Source: Affinundibacterium baiyunense (GTDB lineage Bacteria; Pseudomonadota; Gammaproteobacteria; Burkholderiales; Burkholderiaceae_D). From it: 64,000 nucleotides of DNA. A model generated the notes under the pieces. It did not search any database and was not told the DNA's origin. It saw only the letters and a program-made list of their open reading frames with translations. Positions 27,406 to 34,717 of the stretch are shown here, in pieces. How positions within the stretch are numbered: the stretch's first letter is position 1; each line of letters opens with the position of its first letter. Made by a program: the position numbers and the translations under genes. The stretch covers positions 23,572 to 87,571 of the forward strand of contig NZ_JAGSPM010000012.1 in assembly GCF_018139645.1 (NCBI RefSeq), given 5' to 3'.

Positions 27406-27445
27406 GTCATCACGACCCGTTCTGCGCTAAAACAGAGCAGGGCTA

Positions 27446-27482
27446 AGAAAAATGGAGGCTAGTTCAGCTAAGCCTCCATTTT
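27446..27482 (-). terminator. rho-independent terminator after the spy-like gene
   Basis: AATGGAGGCT (27451-27460) pairs with AGCCTCCATT (27471-27480) around a 10-nt loop. On the minus strand it is followed by TTTTTCTTA. Confidence 0.8.
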
Positions 27483-27537
27483 ATCGGATAGTCATCTACC
27501 TACCGCGAGATTACGCAACTATTTCACACAAGTTTGA

Positions 27538-28149
27538 TTATTTCGAAGTCTTTGCTGGCATAGGTTCTGCTTGACTTGGCATATGTCCAGCGTCGCGCAT
27601 TCGTCCTTGCATACGATGTTGCTTGCTTTCGTGCATACGCATTTTCATACGATGCTGCATGCGTTGGTGCATACGTTGGTGATTAGCATCAAAAATCTTT
27701 TGCTGTTCTGGTGTCAATACGGCATAAAAAGTCTTTAACGCATCCAGATGTTGCTGCATGCGTGCCAATCGATCTTTTGCATGTCCTAACATTTTTTCCA
27801 TACGTTCCGGCGCGTTCATCGACACCATTGCTTGTCGCTCAGCTTTAGCGGCATCCGACATAGGTGCTTGTCGTGGTTTAGTTGCTTCCATAAATGTGGC
27901 CCAAGCGCCTTCTTGTTGTGGGGTCAACTTTAATTGCTCATGCAAGCGAGCGCGATGTTTTTCCATACCTGCTTGCATTGCTTGATGTCGTTGGTGCATG
28001 CGCTTACCCTGTTCCTCAAAACGATTTGGCGCACTCGCAGTCGATGCGGCATTCGTCGTATCATTTTCTTGCTGTGCATAGACTCCCGCTCCAAGCAATA
28101 AAGTCGCAGCAGCGAGACTAAGTGCGATTGTATTTTTTAAAAGTTTCAT
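27538..28149 (-). CDS. Spy/CpxP-family periplasmic chaperone with Met/His/Arg-rich tail
   Basis: The 203-residue protein has a signal peptide (about 1-26) and two LTxxQ motifs (L75-T-P-Q-Q79 and L145-T-P-E-Q149), the hallmark of Spy/CpxP. Residues about 156-190 are unusually rich in Met, His and Arg and could bind copper or another soft metal. Spy-family proteins prevent periplasmic protein aggregation, and CpxP also damps its sensor kinase. The gene is divergent from a two-component pair, suggesting the pair controls it and senses envelope or metal stress. A terminator follows. Confidence 0.88.
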   Translation of the reverse strand: MKLLKNTIALSLAAATLLLGAGVYAQQENDTTNAASTASAPNRFEEQGKRMHQRHQAMQAGMEKHRARLHEQLKLTPQQEGAWATFMEATKPRQAPMSDAAKAERQAMVSMNAPERMEKMLGHAKDRLARMQQHLDALKTFYAVLTPEQQKIFDANHQRMHQRMQHRMKMRMHESKQHRMQGRMRDAGHMPSQAEPMPAKTSK

Positions 28150-28444
28150 GATGATCTATCCTTTTTGAATGAAATTTCACTTAAAATTTTTGGTGTTACT
28201 CAATGGCATCGACGGTTAAAAATTTTATGTGGTTCAATTCACTACGCCGAGCTCATGAATCACATAGTGCGCTACATTTGTAAGAAGTAAATGTCGCTGT
28301 GTACAAACAGTGTTTCTCGATGTAACTAACCTAGCGATTCTCGATCCGCATGTTTCAGTTTGTTTCAATTTTTGCGCGCAATAACAAGTCGATACAAATC
28401 TCTCTATCGAATTCTATGCACAGCAAGAAAGCTTGATCAATAAT
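28150..28444. promoter_or_regulatory. divergent promoter region between spy-like gene and response regulator
   Basis: This 295-bp gap holds promoters for both directions. It includes an exact 10-bp tandem half-site pair at 28351-28370 (see separate entry). No small gene is seen. Confidence 0.5.
28351..28370 (+). promoter_or_regulatory. candidate OmpR-family binding site (tandem 10-bp repeat)
   Basis: TGTTTCAGTT is followed directly by TGTTTCAATT, a tandem repeat with one mismatch. OmpR/PhoB-family regulators bind direct repeats at 10-11-bp spacing. The site lies about 75 bp upstream of the response-regulator gene, so autoregulation is plausible but inferred. Confidence 0.45.
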
Positions 28445-29173
28445 ATGGCTATGGATACGCAAAATACACTTTTGATCGTTGATGATGATCGTGAAATCCG
28501 CAGCTTGCTGGCGGATTACTTAGAAACGCATGGCTATACCACCCTCACTGCGGGAGATGGCGTGGGTATGTGGGCGAACTTAGAAAAACAAACGGTTGAT
28601 CTGATCGTCTTGGATCTCAATCTACCTGGTGAGGATGGCTTAACCTTATGTCGCAATTTACGCGCAAAATCAGCTATCCCGGTAGTGATGCTGACCGCGC
28701 GTAGCGAACCGCTCGATCGCATTTTAGGATTAGAAATGGGGGCGGACGATTATTTGCCCAAACCATTTGAACCTCGAGAATTATTAGCCCGTATCCGCAG
28801 CGTATTACGTCGCACACAAGCGAACGGCGAACATGGCGATATTAACAAACCACAAAAATTGAAATTTGGCGAATGGACTCTAGATTTAATCGCAAGACAC
28901 TTAATCAGTCCCGACAATCGCGTGATTGCCTTATCCGGCTCAGAATATCGATTATTAAACATCTTTCTGGATCAACCTAATACGGTGCTCAATCGTGACC
29001 AATTGTTGAACATGACACAAGGACGCGATGCAGATCCGTTTGATCGTTCAATTGATATTCAAATTAGTCGCTTGCGACAAAAGTTAGGCGAAGATGCGCG
29101 CTCTCCACAAATCATCAAAACAGTGCGCAATGGTGGCTACGTTCTGACAGTCAACGTTAACTCTGAAGTGTAA
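28445..29173 (+). CDS. OmpR-family response regulator
   Basis: About 242 residues from the ATG at 28445; a TTG four codons earlier is possible. The receiver domain has the acidic pocket (VDDD near the start), the phospho-acceptor aspartate in LIVLDLNLPGEDG (about residue 57), the conserved Thr/Ala (MLTAR) and Lys (LPKPFEPRELLARI). The C-terminal winged helix ends SRLRQKLGEDARSPQIIKTVR, typical of OmpR. It is followed 8 bp later by its histidine kinase and is divergent from the spy-like gene. Confidence 0.94.
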   Translation: MAMDTQNTLLIVDDDREIRSLLADYLETHGYTTLTAGDGVGMWANLEKQTVDLIVLDLNLPGEDGLTLCRNLRAKSAIPVVMLTARSEPLDRILGLEMGADDYLPKPFEPRELLARIRSVLRRTQANGEHGDINKPQKLKFGEWTLDLIARHLISPDNRVIALSGSEYRLLNIFLDQPNTVLNRDQLLNMTQGRDADPFDRSIDIQISRLRQKLGEDARSPQIIKTVRNGGYVLTVNVNSEV

Positions 29174-29181
29174 GCCAACAC

Positions 29182-30531
29182 ATGAAACGCTTTGACACGA
29201 TTTCGGTTCGCATATTTTCAGTTCTGTTACTGGGTATCCTATGTTCCGCCGCACTAACCTGGTGGTTGGCTTTTGGTGAACGCCAAAATAGTATTAGTAA
29301 TGAACGTAGCTCGTATCGCGCCGATCGTGCTAAACATGCCGAGCAATTAATCCATGCGATTGATGATTTGCCCGCGGCGAATCGCGAGGGCTTACTCAAA
29401 GCGATTCATCGTTTTGGATTAAGAGTCGTTCCTGTTCCAACCAATGTGCCGGCATATCAAGCCAGTACACCTTATGGAATTGCACTCAGTGAGCGCTTGA
29501 GTAAATCATTCAAAATTATTCCGCTGCCCCCTGCACCGGAAAATTGTCTAATTCGTCCAGATGACCGTGGCCCAGTTGATTCTTGCGAAGCTTTAATTTT
29601 TGTTTTAAGTGATGGCTCAGGCTTACATCAAACCATCTTTCCAGCCAAGCCACCATCAACACCGATTCAGGCCGAAACTTATTACTACTTAGCGCTATTT
29701 TTGGCGTGTATCGCGGCTCTTGCTTTATTGGTGTCTCGCATGACGATTCGCCCCTTGCAACAGCTAGCCCAAGCAGCGACTGATTTGGGGCAAGACATCA
29801 ATCGCCCTGCTTTGATCGAGACTGGCGCAAGAGAGATTCGTCAGGCGATCAGTGCATTTAATTTCATGCAGCTACGCATTCGTGATCACATCCAGCAAAG
29901 AACACAAATGCTGGCAGCGATTACGCATGATTTGCAAACCCCGCTAACACGCCTACGTTTACGCTTAGAAAAAGTCAACGATCATGAGCTACACGATAAG
30001 TTAGTTGGTGATCTTTCGAATATGCAGATGATGGTAAAGGAAGGTCTAGACTTGGCACGCAGCATGGATAGCAATGAAAGCTTACAAGCCTTAGATATTG
30101 ATTCCTTGTTGGATAGCATTTGCACTGATGCGAATGATGCTGGACATGAGGTCAATTTAATTGACAAGTCGAAAGTCACTGTCATGGCGAGGCCGCAAGC
30201 ATTACGTCGTTGTCTAAATAATTTGATCGACAATGCAATCAAATATGGTCATCGTGCGCAAATCCACTTATTGCAAAGTACAGAAGCTCGGCAAAAGTGG
30301 TTGCATATCTGCGTCAGAGATAGCGGAAATGGGATTCCGCCAGATCAGCAAAATCGTGTATTTGAACCATTTTATCGGATCGAAACTTCGCGTTCGCGTG
30401 AGACAGGGGGAACGGGGCTGGGATTAACTATCGCCATGAATATTGCTAGACAACATAACGGTAAAATCAGTCTATCCAATTTACCTGAAGGTGGTTTAGA
30501 AGTTCGCTTAAGTTTGCCCATCAAGGCTTAA
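29182..30531 (+). CDS. EnvZ-type membrane sensor histidine kinase
   Basis: The 449-residue protein has TM1 (about 10-30), a periplasmic sensor of about 135 residues with two cysteines (C122, C134) that could form a disulfide, TM2 (about 167-185) and a HAMP linker. The phospho-acceptor is H249 in AAITHDLQTPLTRL. The ATPase domain has N (NLIDNAIKYG), G1 (DSGNGIPP), F (FEPFYR) and G2 (GGTGLGL) boxes intact. It should phosphorylate the preceding regulator. The likely signal is envelope or metal stress, inferred from the divergent spy-like gene. Confidence 0.94.
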   Translation: MKRFDTISVRIFSVLLLGILCSAALTWWLAFGERQNSISNERSSYRADRAKHAEQLIHAIDDLPAANREGLLKAIHRFGLRVVPVPTNVPAYQASTPYGIALSERLSKSFKIIPLPPAPENCLIRPDDRGPVDSCEALIFVLSDGSGLHQTIFPAKPPSTPIQAETYYYLALFLACIAALALLVSRMTIRPLQQLAQAATDLGQDINRPALIETGAREIRQAISAFNFMQLRIRDHIQQRTQMLAAITHDLQTPLTRLRLRLEKVNDHELHDKLVGDLSNMQMMVKEGLDLARSMDSNESLQALDIDSLLDSICTDANDAGHEVNLIDKSKVTVMARPQALRRCLNNLIDNAIKYGHRAQIHLLQSTEARQKWLHICVRDSGNGIPPDQQNRVFEPFYRIETSRSRETGGTGLGLTIAMNIARQHNGKISLSNLPEGGLEVRLSLPIKA

Positions 30532-30553
30532 TTCAGGCGCAATCAAGACTCAA

Positions 30554-31123
30554 CTAAACTAACCCAAACCATCCCAGTAAAGCACCCGCACTCAACAGCC
30601 ACAGTAGATGAATTTGCGTGCGCCACACAACGATTGCTGCCACCGCAGTCAAAAGATACACCGCCCATGGCTGGATATTTTCGTGTGGCACACTTGCCAT
30701 AATCCATCCTGTTGCGATCAATAGACCAATCACGATCGGTGCCATGCCCAATTTAAAACTACGCACCAAAATCAAATCACGATTTTTGTGGCTCCAATTA
30801 GCAAAACTAAAGGTCAATGTGGCACTAGGCAAAATAATTCCCACCATAGCAATCAGCACTCCCAATAATGCCACCCAATTACTTCCAGTATTGGCTCCGA
30901 CATGCCATCCCATTAAAGCAACAAACAATACATTCGGGCCCGGTGCCGCTTGCGCTAATGCGACCGAGGCATTGAATTGCGCCTCACTCATCCACGCCTG
31001 TTGCGTGACGAGGTAGCGATGCATTTCCGGTAGAGTCGATACCGCACCGCCAACCGACAACAAGGACAACATTAAAAAATGTGAGAAGAATTGTAACCAG
31101 TCTAAGTAGGTCAACTGTGTCAT
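30554..31123 (-). CDS. chromate transporter, half-size subunit (CHR family)
   Basis: The 189-residue membrane protein is one half of a CHR-family transporter, with the PGPN motif (ALAQAAPGPNVLFVALMGW, about 50-68) and about six hydrophobic segments. Its ATG overlaps the stop of the other half (ATGA at 31120-31123). Short CHR pairs work together as an antiparallel heterodimer in known cases and export chromate or import related anions such as sulfate. Chromate itself is not proven here. Confidence 0.9.
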   Translation of the reverse strand: MTQLTYLDWLQFFSHFLMLSLLSVGGAVSTLPEMHRYLVTQQAWMSEAQFNASVALAQAAPGPNVLFVALMGWHVGANTGSNWVALLGVLIAMVGIILPSATLTFSFANWSHKNRDLILVRSFKLGMAPIVIGLLIATGWIMASVPHENIQPWAVYLLTAVAAIVVWRTQIHLLWLLSAGALLGWFGLV

Positions 31124-31719
31124 GGCGAAGGCGGCCTCAATAGGCGTTGTAAGTGGCGATACACCAGCCCCATAGAAATACTACCGAACGTCAGTAGAAC
31201 AAAAAACAGAGGAATACGCAAAAATGCAATTGCAATAAAACTCAGACAGGCAATCAAGCCAGCACCAAATACCCCAAGTGGATGGGTTTTCAATACAGGT
31301 AACAAGCGCAAGCCACTCGCGATAATCATTCCAGCGGCAACCGCACTCATGCCGCGCAAGGCTCCGGCGACTGCCGGATGGTGTGCCACTTGGCCATACA
31401 AAATGACGACCAGTAGCAATAGCATCAAAGGAAAACACAACATCCCAGCTAGCGCACATAAAGCGCCGGCGAGACCGAAAAAACGATTGCCGATAATCAT
31501 TGCCAAGTTCACGACATTTGGCCCCGGCATCACCTGCGCAACGGCCCATTCCTCGACGAACTCCTCTCGGGTCATCCAACGTTTTTTATCGACTAATTCA
31601 CGTTGCACAATCGCCACCACACCACCGAATCCTTGCATCGCAAGCATTGTGAACGACCAAAATAAATCAGCACGCGAACGCGGCAGATTTGCTGCTGTAT
31701 GTGATGGCTGTTCCGACAT
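31120..31719 (-). CDS. chromate transporter, partner half-size subunit (CHR family)
   Basis: This 199-residue protein is the first gene of the pair and carries its own MPGPNVVNLAMIIG motif (about 60-73). Its N-terminus (SEQPSHTAANLPRSR) is soluble and the rest is hydrophobic. The overlapping start of the downstream half shows coupled translation. No chromate regulator (chrB) is adjacent; the nearest upstream gene encodes a CII-like protein on the same strand, 79 bp away. Confidence 0.9.
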   Translation of the reverse strand: MSEQPSHTAANLPRSRADLFWSFTMLAMQGFGGVVAIVQRELVDKKRWMTREEFVEEWAVAQVMPGPNVVNLAMIIGNRFFGLAGALCALAGMLCFPLMLLLLVVILYGQVAHHPAVAGALRGMSAVAAGMIIASGLRLLPVLKTHPLGVFGAGLIACLSFIAIAFLRIPLFFVLLTFGSISMGLVYRHLQRLLRPPSP

Positions 31720-31798
31720 GGTTTACATTGGTGCTCGGGCGGAGTCACCGAAATTGCACAAAACGACTGACAAAAATGTGGGGATTAAATATGCTGTA

Positions 31799-32284
31799 TT
31801 AGCTAGTCTTGTGGTGCTGACGAATTCTTGCGCGCCACTCGCCAATTGCGGTCAAGGCAGATTGAAACTCACGTTCAATCAAATCCGCTTCCATGCTAGT
31901 AATCACTCTATCCATCATCGCTTCCGATACCGCTTCAGCAGCATTACCCACTTGACTCATCACGCGACAGACGGTTTGCGATAAATCATCATCGGTAAAT
32001 TCTTGCGGTTCTGGCACGATAAATCCAGCCATGCCATGACGTGCCAACATCGCGTGCAAAGGCAACAATGCATCCTTAACACCAGCTTCATGACACAAAC
32101 TAATAATGACGGACGTCTCTTCAAAAGATGGATAGTGTGTTTCTATCCCTGGCGCCAATTTATTTCGCAACACATTCACCGACATTTGCATACGCGCAGC
32201 CAAGGCATCCAAGCCGCCCGGATAAGCGCGGGCAACCTTGTACAAAGCGTCATGTTGATTCATATCCGAATAGCGGCGTGTCAT
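31799..32284 (-). CDS. phage regulatory CII-family DNA-binding protein (orphan)
   Basis: The 161-residue protein matches the phage CII-regulator family of P2-like phages: ALYKVARAYPGGLDALAARM near the start, then MSVNVLRNKLAPGIETHYPSFEETSVIISL. The N-terminal helix-turn-helix precedes a helical C-terminus. No other phage gene is visible within 30 kb either side, so it appears domesticated. GAAAGAAAAG upstream supports the first ATG; the ATG seven codons later is also possible. It probably regulates transcription; targets are unknown. It may be cotranscribed with the chromate pair. Confidence 0.75.
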   Translation of the reverse strand: MTRRYSDMNQHDALYKVARAYPGGLDALAARMQMSVNVLRNKLAPGIETHYPSFEETSVIISLCHEAGVKDALLPLHAMLARHGMAGFIVPEPQEFTDDDLSQTVCRVMSQVGNAAEAVSEAMMDRVITSMEADLIEREFQSALTAIGEWRARIRQHHKTS

Positions 32285-32402
32285 AATCTTTTCTTTCGAA
32301 ATACAGTAATGTATAAATTATCTAAAAACAAAATCGCTCGCACCAAGGCGAGCAGATCTTGCATTGTACCGAATGAATATCCAAATAACCAAGTCTTGCA
32401 AT

Positions 32403-33320
32403 CTAGACTAGTTTTAGGCGTTCATTCAACAAACGTAACCAACGATCACTGCCCTCACCATCGCTGATCACTAAAGCAAAGTCGGTGACAGTTCGCGCAG
32501 CACGCTCGAGCAGCTGAATATCCGCCTCGTGTTGACGTGCAACATGCGGATCTTCCAAAAACAAAATTCGTCGTATTTGCTGATCTAAAACTAGTTCTGC
32601 GATTTGCGCATCGCCGCCCATAGGCCCCGATAAAAAGGGTTTCACCCAATTACGTCCAGCCTGCTCACCCTTGATTTTTTGCGCCAATTGATTGAGCAGG
32701 GAGCCCGTTGTTCCAGTTGCATAGCGATGCGCAAATTGATCCAACAAAGAAAAATGTTTTTCTGCGATCTGCAACATATTTTGTTTGAGCGCATCGTGGG
32801 CGATGAGCGCGATACTCTCTTGTGACAAATTCAATCCTACGCCGTCGCCAACATGATCACGATCACCCTGCGCAAGCGCCTCTAACTCCAACCACTCACA
32901 TGCAGCAGCAAGCGTCGATAAAAATGGCTTTCGATGGATAACACACTGCCTTTTTAACGCCAATGCTTCTGGAAAAATAGAAGAGTGATCGACCGGATCA
33001 ATCAGATAGATGACGGCATCAATCGAATTATGCGGATCGCTGTTAACCACGTGTGCAACTAACTTCATCAAGCCGCCTTCACGACCATACGGAAATCGCA
33101 CATGCGGTTGACAAAGCGTCGTTAATCCGTGAGTTTGGATTGCGTCCAAAGTCCGCCCGACCACGACCCATTCAATATCCAAGGCTTGTATCGATTTTTT
33201 GGCGCGTTGAAACAGCTGAACCAACGCCGAATCAGGCGCGTCTTGATGTGCCCGATTGGCGATTAAGCCTATCCGCAAACGTGGTCTGGTTGAACCTAAG
33301 GCAGTATCCATGGTGATCAT
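32403..33320 (-). CDS. tandem methylglyoxal-synthase-like protein (degenerate N-domain, intact C-domain)
   Basis: At 305 residues this is about twice the size of MgsA (152 residues in E. coli). Residues about 165-305 carry the MGS active-site residues: H175-D176, TGTTG (202-206), SGPMGGD (231-237), D257, H264 and D267. Residues about 12-150 repeat the same fold but lack key residues: FPYGREGGL (76-84) replaces GPMGGD and loses the catalytic aspartate, and the second-site histidine is Ile115; Asp108 remains. So one domain looks catalytic and the other regulatory or structural. MGS converts dihydroxyacetone phosphate to methylglyoxal and is inhibited by phosphate. It is followed by the CII-like gene on the same strand. 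Confidence 0.82.
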   Translation of the reverse strand: MITMDTALGSTRPRLRIGLIANRAHQDAPDSALVQLFQRAKKSIQALDIEWVVVGRTLDAIQTHGLTTLCQPHVRFPYGREGGLMKLVAHVVNSDPHNSIDAVIYLIDPVDHSSIFPEALALKRQCVIHRKPFLSTLAAACEWLELEALAQGDRDHVGDGVGLNLSQESIALIAHDALKQNMLQIAEKHFSLLDQFAHRYATGTTGSLLNQLAQKIKGEQAGRNWVKPFLSGPMGGDAQIAELVLDQQIRRILFLEDPHVARQHEADIQLLERAARTVTDFALVISDGEGSDRWLRLLNERLKLV

Positions 33321-33404
33321 TCTCTAATTTACTTTACGACTAATTTTCTAAGAATTTCTCTAAAAAAAGCTCAATAATGATGTGCTGCACAGTCACCCAA
33401 CAAC

Positions 33405-34700
33405 TTACAATCTTGCTGCCCCTTGACACCTAAATTCGTCACACCAAGTAATCAACTCTTGCGCGGGCATTGGCTGTGCAAAATAGAATCCTTGAATCTC
33501 ATCACAGCCCATTGAGCGCAGCGCGTTTAAAGTCGACTCTTGCTCCACACCCTCGGCGACTACCGATAAGCCAAAGTTATGTGCTAAGCCAATAATACTT
33601 TGAACGATTTGCTTGTCCGCTTGCGAACTAAACATTCCCTGCACAAAAACACGATCGACTTTTAACTCATCAATGGGGAAGCGACGCAGATAGGCGAGCG
33701 ATGAATACCCGGTACCAAAATCATCAATCGATAAACGAAAACCTAAATTTTTTAACTCAAACAAAAGCGCAGTCGTATGCTCGATATCGTGAATAAACGC
33801 ACTCTCTGTAACCTCAAGTCCGACCGACGTTGCAGGCATATTCCAGACCTGTAACAGTCGCTCTAATACGCGCGGCAACTGTTCCATTGCCAGTAAGCGT
33901 GCCGACAAATTAATCCAAACCACCGCTTGCAAACCCTGTACTTGCCAATCAGCAGCTTCTTGCAAAACCTTATTAAAAACTTGGATGGTCAATTGCTCAA
34001 TCAAACCAAATTGTTCTGCTGTATCAATTAATAAATTGGTCGCGACACGTTGCGAATGGTCAGATGGCCATCGCACCAAAGCCTCAACCGACTTGATGCT
34101 CTTTGAGCGCAAATCAACTTTGGGTTGATAACGAATTTCTAAAGCGTTGTCGTCTAATACTTGTTTTATCGCGCGCGGCAAATCATCGGGGCCATGCCGT
34201 TGATCATGTGTCACGCGAGCTAAATCGAAGCGTAAATTATTGGACTGCGCATTGCGCAATGCCAATTCCGCATTGCGCACCAACTCTACTGCGGATTTAG
34301 CATGAAGCGGGGCGCATGCAATACCAAGACGGGGATGAAAAAAAATAGTGTGTGATTCGATATTGATTGGTGAGCTCAAGGCATTTAGAAGGCGATGTCC
34401 GGCTAGCACTGCCAAGGCTTCAGAACTCAAATGCGGCAAAATGAACCAACACTCGTTTTCGGTTGCAAACACAAAACGATCTTTCACACGCAAACTAGGT
34501 GATATTGCCTCACAAAAATGTGCTTTCACAATTTGCGCATAATGTGCATTTAGCAAAGCTTGCAAGCGATCACTACGTTGTAAAGACAAGACCAACACCG
34601 CAACCATATGAGAATCATCAAGCTGTTGAATTTCTGCCTCCAAGGTCGACATAAATTCATCAAGACTTTCAATCAATGCGTATTTTTGACCGATTAACAT
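33405..34700 (-). CDS. EAL-domain c-di-GMP phosphodiesterase with degenerate GGDEF-like N-domain
   Basis: From the ATG at 34700 the protein has 431 residues; a TTG at 34721 overlapping the upstream stop (TTGA) is possible but lacks a ribosome site. Residues about 30-165 look like an eroded GGDEF domain without the GGDEF motif. The EAL domain (about 180-425) retains the catalytic set: EALVRW, the Asn in INLSA, Glu in EVTES, IDDFGTGYSSL, Lys in ELKVDR, AEGVE and the final Gln in QGFYFAQP. It is probably an active phosphodiesterase that degrades c-di-GMP. It is encoded directly after an HD-GYP gene, so both act on the same nucleotide. Confidence 0.9.
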   Translation of the reverse strand: MLIGQKYALIESLDEFMSTLEAEIQQLDDSHMVAVLVLSLQRSDRLQALLNAHYAQIVKAHFCEAISPSLRVKDRFVFATENECWFILPHLSSEALAVLAGHRLLNALSSPINIESHTIFFHPRLGIACAPLHAKSAVELVRNAELALRNAQSNNLRFDLARVTHDQRHGPDDLPRAIKQVLDDNALEIRYQPKVDLRSKSIKSVEALVRWPSDHSQRVATNLLIDTAEQFGLIEQLTIQVFNKVLQEAADWQVQGLQAVVWINLSARLLAMEQLPRVLERLLQVWNMPATSVGLEVTESAFIHDIEHTTALLFELKNLGFRLSIDDFGTGYSSLAYLRRFPIDELKVDRVFVQGMFSSQADKQIVQSIIGLAHNFGLSVVAEGVEQESTLNALRSMGCDEIQGFYFAQPMPAQELITWCDEFRCQGAARL

Positions 34701-34717
34701 AGCAAGCGATTCTTTCT

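Noticed and set aside
31799..32284. Prophage remnant
   Set aside because: Only the CII-like gene is phage-related; no integrase, attachment site or structural gene is visible around it.
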